DNA of 64,000 nucleotides from an uncultured Granulosicoccaceae bacterium (GTDB lineage: Bacteria > Pseudomonadota > Gammaproteobacteria > Granulosicoccales > Granulosicoccaceae). The DNA is taken from positions 1 through 64,000 of the forward strand of contig CALGNZ010000036.1 of the NCBI GenBank assembly GCA_937957915.1. Direction: 5' to 3'. A program made the position numbers and the translations under genes. The notes under the pieces were generated by a model. The model had not been told where the DNA came from and ran no database searches. It saw nothing but the letters and a program-made list of their open reading frames with translations. Shown in pieces: positions 58,570 through 64,000 of this stretch (position 1 is the first letter of the stretch; the number at the start of each line of letters is the position of its first letter).

Positions 58570-59163
58570 TTACGGTTTGCTTTTATCGCCGATTTTGGGC
58601 TCGGTTCCGTTAAGGAGTCGTGCGATATTCGCCCTGTGCCGCCAAAAGATCAGCGCGCCAATGATCACTCCACACACCACTAACTCAATCGATCGGGTTG
58701 TAATCCACAGGTACAGAGGCAGCAGCAACATACTTATCAATGCCGCCAGCGAGGAGTATCGAAAGGTCAGGCTGATCGCAAGCCAGCTGGCGATAACAAG
58801 AAGGCCGGTAAGCCATGAGATGCCAAAGATTGCACCGTACGAGGTGGCCACACCCTTGCCTCCTCTAAATTGAAAAAATATCGGGAACAAGTGGCCCAAA
58901 ACAGCGGCTATCGCTGTCAGGCCGATCCACAGTGGCGGTACATCCATCGCGGCAGCGGCGACTACTGGCAGCAGTCCTTTGGCGGCGTCTCCAAACAGCG
59001 TGATTGCAGCGGGCAATTTTCCGCCCACTCGCAAAACGTTGGTGGCTCCCGGGTTACCTGATCCCTGGGTGCGTGGATCTGGCAGGCCGGCTACCTTGCA
59101 AACAACGATGGCCGCTGATATCGAACCAATCAGATATCCGATGAGTGGAAAAAAATAGTGCAT
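58570..59163 (-). CDS. plsY: Glycerol-3-phosphate acyltransferase PlsY
   Basis: PlsY acylates glycerol 3-phosphate from acyl-phosphate in the inner membrane. The 197-residue, multi-spanning product has the three conserved loops: GSISAA, SGNPGATNVLR and GGKGVATSYGAIFG. It is convergent with tsaD (39 bp gap), the common arrangement. Confidence 0.95.
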   Translation of the reverse strand: MHYFFPLIGYLIGSISAAIVVCKVAGLPDPRTQGSGNPGATNVLRVGGKLPAAITLFGDAAKGLLPVVAAAAMDVPPLWIGLTAIAAVLGHLFPIFFQFRGGKGVATSYGAIFGISWLTGLLVIASWLAISLTFRYSSLAALISMLLLPLYLWITTRSIELVVCGVIIGALIFWRHRANIARLLNGTEPKIGDKSKP

Positions 59164-59424
59164 GAGTAAACCGGCCAGCTAAAAGATAAGTAAACTTGAG
59201 TATTATGCGTCAGAAAACCGTTCGACCGCTGTAAAAAGCTTCTTCGGCTGCGCTGTTCGATAACTCTACCGGAAAGTCGAGGCACATGTGCCAGATCCAG
59301 GCCTGCACAACATACCATCGCTGAGTCTATTATCGGCAAACCACCTGACCAGGCGTCTCGCGCTCGATGATTCTGCGTGCACGAGCGGTGGTATTCAAAG
59401 CGACTGTGTCGAAGGGGCAAAGGT

Positions 59425-60375
59425 ATGGTGAATAAAAATGAGCCGAACAGCTCGGTGCCGAGCGAATACCGTATCGACAAAAGGATGTTGCGCAAGGCAG
59501 CAGATCGCTCTGCGCAAACTTACGGGCAACACGCGCATGTGTTTGATGAAATCGCAAACCGCTTACTCGAGCGGCTCGATCTGTTGAACCTGGCGCCGAC
59601 TCGAATACTCGATCTCGGCAGCGGCACGGGTCGACACCTTGAGGCACTTAGACAGCGCTACCCGAAGGCGATAATTGTTGGCGCCGATTTCAGCGCTGTG
59701 GCTTTGCGAGCTGCATCCAAAACCGGTTGGCGAGAGTGGTGGCAACGCTATCGGCAACCGCAGTGTTCACTGGTCTGTATGGATGCGGGAGAACGCTGGC
59801 CGTTTGCCGATGGAGCGTTCGATTTGGTGATCTCGAATATGGTACTGCCCTGGGTCAGTGAAACTGATCTACTGGCCGCAGAGCTGGAACGCGTGCTGGC
59901 AACTGGCGGTACCTTTTTCACCAGCACTGCCGGACCAGACACACTGATTGAGCTTCGGCAGGCATGGGAGTCAGTCGATACCAGTGTGCATGTGAATGCG
60001 TTTCTCGATATGCATGATCTCGGTGATATGTTTGCACGAGCCGGTCTGGCAGATCCGGTGATGGACACAGAGCGTATTGAAGTGCGTTACAAGGATGTCG
60101 AAACTCTTCTGTTCGAGCTCGAGTCGACCGGCTGCAACTGCGTAGTGCAGGGCAGGCGGCGTGGCTTGATGTCAAAGCAGGCCCGACAGCGAGTCGCGGC
60201 TGCTTATCCGCACAGTCAAAGTTTAAACGTTGACGTAGCGGCCGATAGCAGTAGTATATGTGCGTCTTTGGAATTGGTTGTGGCGCATGGCTGGAAACAA
60301 GTCAACGCCGCTTCCCGTAAAGACAGACCCGGTGAACACATCGTGCACTTCCATTCCAGGGCGTGGCAATCGTGA
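59425..60375 (+). CDS. bioC: BioC-like malonyl-ACP O-methyltransferase
   Basis: This 316-residue SAM-dependent methyltransferase has motif I ILDLGSGTGRHLEAL (about 64-78) and the BioC-style RSAQTYGQHAHVFDEIANRLLERL, PWVSETDLLAAELERVLATGGTFFTST and FVSRYKD-type region (RYKDVETLLFELESTGCN). BioC methylates malonyl-ACP to start biotin synthesis. ATG 59425 has AAGG directly upstream. The other bio genes are not in the window; another class of methyltransferase remains possible. Confidence 0.75.
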   Translation: MVNKNEPNSSVPSEYRIDKRMLRKAADRSAQTYGQHAHVFDEIANRLLERLDLLNLAPTRILDLGSGTGRHLEALRQRYPKAIIVGADFSAVALRAASKTGWREWWQRYRQPQCSLVCMDAGERWPFADGAFDLVISNMVLPWVSETDLLAAELERVLATGGTFFTSTAGPDTLIELRQAWESVDTSVHVNAFLDMHDLGDMFARAGLADPVMDTERIEVRYKDVETLLFELESTGCNCVVQGRRRGLMSKQARQRVAAAYPHSQSLNVDVAADSSSICASLELVVAHGWKQVNAASRKDRPGEHIVHFHSRAWQS

Positions 60376-60455
60376 GCCGAATCAAGCGCGTGTGTAAACG
60401 CGAAAATCAGAGTTATCGAAGGCTTGCCGTTAATCCGTTTAGTGATTATGATCAT

Positions 60456-60471
60456 TTCAGTAATTACTGAA
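60456..60471. promoter_or_regulatory. Perfect 16-bp palindrome upstream of the DUF2244/cox genes
   Basis: TTCAGTAATTACTGAA is a perfect palindrome in an AT-rich patch, about 130 bp before the DUF2244 start. Its symmetry and position suggest a regulator binding site. No regulator is identified. Confidence 0.35.
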
Positions 60472-60600
60472 ACTGTTTGGCGAAGCCAACTGGCGTAGTA
60501 GCCTGCAGGTTGCAGCTGATCTGAGTTGGCACGCAGATTGAGCGACAATTGAGGCTGCGATAAAATTCACAATCACGCGTTTTCGGAAACGATACACATA

Positions 60601-61104
60601 ATGGTTGTCAGGCAGCGAAACAGTCACACCGGCATCAACCAAATCATTGTGAAAGGAAACAAATCAATGAGTTGGCGAGCAAACGTCATCCTGGCCGCGT
60701 CGCTGGGTGCCGTGAGTTCGATTTTTGGCGCTGGCATCGCCTGGGTTGGGTACTGGATGATTTTACCCTTCGCAGGTCTTGAGTTCCTGGTGGTTCTGAT
60801 ATGTCTTGGCAGAGCTTATAAAAAATTGTCTTACATGGAAGTGCTGTCCGTCCATGAAAGTACGCTGCTTGTCGAGAGCGGGCATGACAAACCGGACACC
60901 CGCGTTGAGCTACCCAGGCACTGGGTTAAAGTGCTATTTGACGATCCCGCGAGTAGCTTTGATGTCGGCAAGCTGGTTCTTCAATCCAGTGGAAGGAATC
61001 TGGAGATAGGAAAGTTGTTGAACAAGGAAGAAAAACGGAAGCTGCACGACGAACTGCTTCATTGCCTGAACTTCGATGAACCGAGGCTCAGACTGATTTC
61101 GTAG
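60601..61104 (+). CDS. DUF2244 family membrane protein
   Basis: The 167-residue product has two adjacent membrane segments (VILAASLGAVSSIFGAGIAWVG and WMILPFAGLEFLVVLICLG) and a cytoplasmic C-terminal domain. The GNKSMSWRAN and LPFAGLE motifs match DUF2244, a family often encoded beside cytochrome c oxidase genes, as here. Its function is unknown; a role in oxidase assembly or expression is only suggested by position. ATG 60601 is kept because NKSMSWR is part of the conserved N terminus; ATG 60667 has the better ribosome binding site (AAAGGA). Confidence 0.78.
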   Translation: MVVRQRNSHTGINQIIVKGNKSMSWRANVILAASLGAVSSIFGAGIAWVGYWMILPFAGLEFLVVLICLGRAYKKLSYMEVLSVHESTLLVESGHDKPDTRVELPRHWVKVLFDDPASSFDVGKLVLQSSGRNLEIGKLLNKEEKRKLHDELLHCLNFDEPRLRLIS

Positions 61105-61150
61105 TTATTTCTGGCATCAGCCACAAAGACTGTACCCATAAAATTTTTTT

Positions 61151-61172
61151 ATGCACCTTCGCAAAGGTGCAT
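61151..61172. promoter_or_regulatory. Perfect inverted repeat upstream of coxB
   Basis: ATGCACCTT-CGCA-AAGGTGCAT is a perfect 9-bp stem with a 4-nt loop, directly after seven T and 45 bp before the coxB start. It has no T run on the 3' side of either strand, so it is more likely an operator or an mRNA leader hairpin than a terminator. Confidence 0.45.
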
Positions 61173-61216
61173 CGCAAACTAGAATCTACATAAATAAAAA
61201 TTGGAGTAGGTCCCTG

Positions 61217-62404
61217 ATGAGGTCCCCAATCAACCTGGCTGTAAGCTGGGTGGCTGCAATGTCGGCTGTCGTTGTCTCTCAAACTGCTGGTGCTGCCGTC
61301 AGTGATATAAACATGCCGGTGGGTGTAACGCCGCTGAGTCAGGAAGTGTATGGACTGCACATGCTGATTTTCTGGATCTGCTGCGTGATCGGCGCGGCGG
61401 TATTCGCCGTGATGTTCTATTCCATGTTCAAGCACCGAAAATCAAAGGGCGCGGTAGCAGCGGATTTTCACGAGAGCACAACGGTGGAAATTATCTGGAC
61501 AGCAGTGCCACTGATTATTCTGGTTGCGATGGCGATACCCGCAGCGAAGACCCTGATAGCGATGGAAGACACCTCCAATGCTGAGGTTACCGTCAAGGTG
61601 ACCGGCTATCAGTGGAAGTGGCACTACGAGTATCTGGACAGCGGCATTAATTTTTTCAGTACGCTGGACGCCGAGCATAATCGCGCACGGCAGGTTGGAT
61701 CAGGCGTTGATCTGACTCAGTTCGACCATTACCTGAAAGAAGTCGACAATCCACTGGTGGTGCCTGTCGGCAAGAAAATTCGTTTTTTGCACACCTCTGC
61801 TGACGTGATTCACTCCTGGTGGGTGCCTGATCTGGCTGTTAAGAAGGATGCTATCCCGGGCTTTATTAACGAAAACTGGGCATTGATTGAAAAGCCGGGA
61901 ATCTATCGAGGTAAATGCACCGAGCTGTGCGGACGTGACCATGGCTTCATGCCAGTGGTTGTGAAAGCTGTGCCGGAAGAAGAATACCTGGCGTGGGTTG
62001 CTGAAAATGCGCCTGCACCTGTACTTGCAGCGACCGACAGCACCGCAACGGCGACCGCGGCGACTGCAGCGGTTGAAGAAGATGCGGATCGAGAGTGGGC
62101 TCAGGACGAGCTGATGGCCAAGGGCGAGACCGTATACAATCAGGTTTGTGCAGCGTGCCATCAGGCTAATGGACAAGGCTTACCTGGTGCCTTCCCTGCG
62201 ATTGCCGGTAGTGCGATAGCCACTGGTCCACAGGATGCACACATTGACGTAATTTATTCTGGTGTACAAGGGTCTGCAATGGCCTCCTTTGCTGGCCAGT
62301 TAAGTGATGTCGACATGGCAGCCGTCATCACCTATCAGCGCAACGCCTTTGGCAATACTGTTGGTGACACAGTACAGCCCTCACAGATTAAGGCCCTGCG
62401 CTAG
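61217..62404 (+). CDS. coxB: Cytochrome c oxidase subunit II with fused cytochrome c domain
   Basis: The subunit accepts electrons from cytochrome c. The 395-residue product has a signal peptide, two membrane helices (LHMLIFWICCVIGAAVFAVMF and IIWTAVPLIILVAMAIP), the cupredoxin domain with the CuA ligands HSWWVPDL and CTELCGRDHGFM, and a C-terminal mono-heme cytochrome c (CAACH, axial Met in the MASFAGQL region) joined by an Ala/Thr linker. The fused cytochrome marks a caa3-type enzyme. ATG 61217 has GGAG upstream and puts the signal peptide first. Confidence 0.96.
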   Translation: MRSPINLAVSWVAAMSAVVVSQTAGAAVSDINMPVGVTPLSQEVYGLHMLIFWICCVIGAAVFAVMFYSMFKHRKSKGAVAADFHESTTVEIIWTAVPLIILVAMAIPAAKTLIAMEDTSNAEVTVKVTGYQWKWHYEYLDSGINFFSTLDAEHNRARQVGSGVDLTQFDHYLKEVDNPLVVPVGKKIRFLHTSADVIHSWWVPDLAVKKDAIPGFINENWALIEKPGIYRGKCTELCGRDHGFMPVVVKAVPEEEYLAWVAENAPAPVLAATDSTATATAATAAVEEDADREWAQDELMAKGETVYNQVCAACHQANGQGLPGAFPAIAGSAIATGPQDAHIDVIYSGVQGSAMASFAGQLSDVDMAAVITYQRNAFGNTVGDTVQPSQIKALR

Positions 62405-62460
62405 CAGGCTCTGTGAACAGAACACATGATTAATAATTTGAGCATCTATCGGAGTCACTT

Positions 62461-64000
62461 ATGAGTACTGCAACAGCAGAACATCACGATCATGATGATC
62501 ATGGGCCGGCGAAAGGCTGGACCCGCTGGCTGTATACCACCAACCATAAAGATATTGGTACTTTGTACCTGCTATTTGCATTGGTTATGTTTTTCATCGG
62601 CGGCGGTATGGCGCTGATCATTCGCGCCGAATTATTTCAGCCCGGTCTGCAACTGGTTGATCCGTTGTTTTTCAACTCAATGACCACGATGCATGCACTG
62701 GTGATGATCTTTGGTGTCGTCATGCCGGCGTTTGTCGGTTTGGCCAACTGGATGATTCCAATGATGATTGGAGGTCCTGATATGGCGCTGCCCCGGTTGA
62801 ACAACTGGAGCTTCTGGATCATGCCTTTCGCATTCCTGCTGCTGTTATCAACCCTTTTTATGGAAGGTGGTGGTCCTGCAGGTGGCTGGACGCTCTATGC
62901 GCCACTGTCTTTGCAGGGTGGCGATAGCTTTGCCTTTGTTATCTTCTCTATTCACTTCATGGGTATCTCGTCGGTGATGGGGTCGATCAACATCGTCGCT
63001 ACTATTTTCAACATGCGTGCTCCAGGCATGACCTTGATGAAAATGCCTTTGTTCGTATGGACCTGGTTGATTACAGCGTATCTGTTGATCGCGGTAATAC
63101 CGGTCCTGGCAGGTGCGGTTACCATGCTGCTGACAGATCGATACTTCGGCACCAGCTTTTTTAGCGCAGCGGGCGGCGGTGATCCGGTGATGTATCAGCA
63201 CATCTTCTGGTTCTTTGGCCACCCTGAAGTGTATATTTTGATTTTGCCTGCATTCGGCATCATCTCAAGCATCATCCCTACCTTCGCTCGCAAGCCCTTG
63301 TTTGGCTATGCATCAATGGTTTATGCAACAGCATCTATTGCCTTCCTGTCGTTCATCGTCTGGGCACACCACATGTTTACCGTAGGTATGCCACTGGCTG
63401 GCGAGATGTTCTTTATGTTTGCCACGATGATGATTTCTGTGCCCACCGGTGTGAAAGTATTTAACTGGATTGCGACGATGTGGCGCGGATCCATGACCTT
63501 TGAAACACCTATGCTGTTTGCTGTTGGCTTCCTCGTGATGTTTACGATTGGTGGGTTGTCAGGATTGATGCTTGCGATTACACCCGCAGATATTCAGTAT
63601 CACGACACTTACTTCGTGGTTGCGCATTTCCATTACGTGTTAGTGCCGGGGGCGATCTATTCAATTATGGCTGCCACCTACTACTGGATGCCCAAGTGGA
63701 CCGGCAATATGTATGATGAGAAATGGGGCAAGATACACTTTTGGGTGTCTACTATTTTCCTCAACGTGCTGTTTTTCCCAATGCACTTTGTTGGTTTGGC
63801 GGGTATGCCACGTCGTATTCCGGACTACAGCCTGCAGTTCGCTGACTGGAATGCCGTTGCGACAATTGGTGCCTTCGGTTTCGGTTTCTCGCAGTTGATT
63901 TTTGTCTACGTGGTGCTCAAATGCATGCGCGGTGGCGAAAAGGCTACAACCGAGGTTTGGGAAGGTGCTGAGGGCCTGGAGTGGACTGTGCCATCGCCGG
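62461..64000 (+). CDS. coxA: Cytochrome c oxidase subunit I, 3' end outside window
   Basis: Subunit I is the catalytic core (heme a, heme a3-CuB) of the proton-pumping oxidase. 513 codons are present and the frame is open to the edge. Conserved elements include [29 protein letters not shown] (CuB His and cross-linked Tyr), [10 protein letters not shown], and [14 protein letters not shown] (heme ligands). The N terminus carries a His/Asp-rich patch (EHHDHDDHG), possibly a metal-binding tail. GGAG precedes the ATG; coxB ends 56 nt upstream. Confidence 0.97.
   Translation, partial: MSTATAEHHDHDDHGPAKGWTRWLYTTNHKDIGTLYLLFALVMFFIGGGMALIIRAELFQPGLQLVDPLFFNSMTTMHALVMIFGVVMPAFVGLANWMIPMMIGGPDMALPRLNNWSFWIMPFAFLLLLSTLFMEGGGPAGGWTLYAPLSLQGGDSFAFVIFSIHFMGISSVMGSINIVATIFNMRAPGMTLMKMPLFVWTWLITAYLLIAVIPVLAGAVTMLLTDRYFGTSFFSAAGGGDPVMYQHIFWFFGHPEVYILILPAFGIISSIIPTFARKPLFGYASMVYATASIAFLSFIVWAHHMFTVGMPLAGEMFFMFATMMISVPTGVKVFNWIATMWRGSMTFETPMLFAVGFLVMFTIGGLSGLMLAITPADIQYHDTYFVVAHFHYVLVPGAIYSIMAATYYWMPKWTGNMYDEKWGKIHFWVSTIFLNVLFFPMHFVGLAGMPRRIPDYSLQFADWNAVATIGAFGFGFSQLIFVYVVLKCMRGGEKATTEVWEGAEGLEWTVPSP

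Noticed and set aside
61151-61172. Hairpin before coxB as a terminator
   Set aside because: The T run lies on the 5' side for plus-strand transcripts, and the minus strand has A after the hairpin, so neither direction fits a rho-independent terminator.

Overview
The window looks like chromosomal DNA of a free-living gammaproteobacterium of moderate GC content that is not a close enteric relative. The evidence is gene order. zapA with a 6S RNA gene behind it, followed by ygfB-pepP-ubiH, is the classic gammaproteobacterial block. The ponA / pilMNOPQ / aroK-aroB / damX-like / gltB block is the Pseudomonas-type arrangement. rpsU-yqeY opposite tsaD and plsY is also typical. Genus cannot be fixed from the sequence alone.

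Layout. 0-1 kb: a decayed phytanoyl-CoA dioxygenase gene fused to an orphan reading frame. 1.2-8 kb: rpiA and ilvA, the 6S RNA, zapA and a ZapB-like gene, then ygfB-pepP-ubiH. 8-11.5 kb: a stand-alone phosphopantetheinyl transferase and a large protein with a SpoT-like HD domain. 11.7-19.6 kb: leuS-lptE, a QEGLA-motif metallopeptidase and a SWIM-SNF2 helicase. 19.9-25.7 kb: a five-gene same-strand cluster described below. 25.7-32 kb: an SH3b membrane protein with pentapeptide repeats, an M42 peptidase, yceH, a DUF1499 protein and a cobalt-type nitrile hydratase operon. 32-57 kb, mostly minus strand: a zinc-ligand-poor DksA, rsmE-dnaG, gltB, a DamX-like protein, aroB-aroK, pilQ-P-O-N-M, divergent ponA, an RmlD-like reductase, hemE-gltD, yqeY and rpsU. 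57-64 kb: tsaD, plsY, a BioC-like methyltransferase and the start of a cytochrome c oxidase operon, with coxA running off the window.

The most unusual region is 19.9-25.7 kb. It encodes an archaeo-eukaryotic-type primase/polymerase domain fused to a HAD phosphatase domain, an unrecognised acidic-tailed protein, a protein with a SAM domain and lysine-rich histone H1-like tails, an ATP-dependent polynucleotide ligase and an exonuclease III/APE-like nuclease. Polymerase, end-cleaning phosphatase, ligase and nuclease are the activities that bacterial LigD-type end joining or LigC/Prim-PolC-type excision repair combine. Here they sit on separate polypeptides with no recognisable Ku. I infer a stand-alone DNA (or RNA) end-processing and sealing system, possibly linked to the SNF2 helicase just upstream.

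Several rearrangements of normally linked genes are visible. gltD-hemE is about 14.6 kb away from gltB, and dnaG is paired with rsmE instead of following rpsU. The rest of the window is ordinary housekeeping: translation, cell division, envelope and LPS assembly, type IV pili, amino acid synthesis and respiration.
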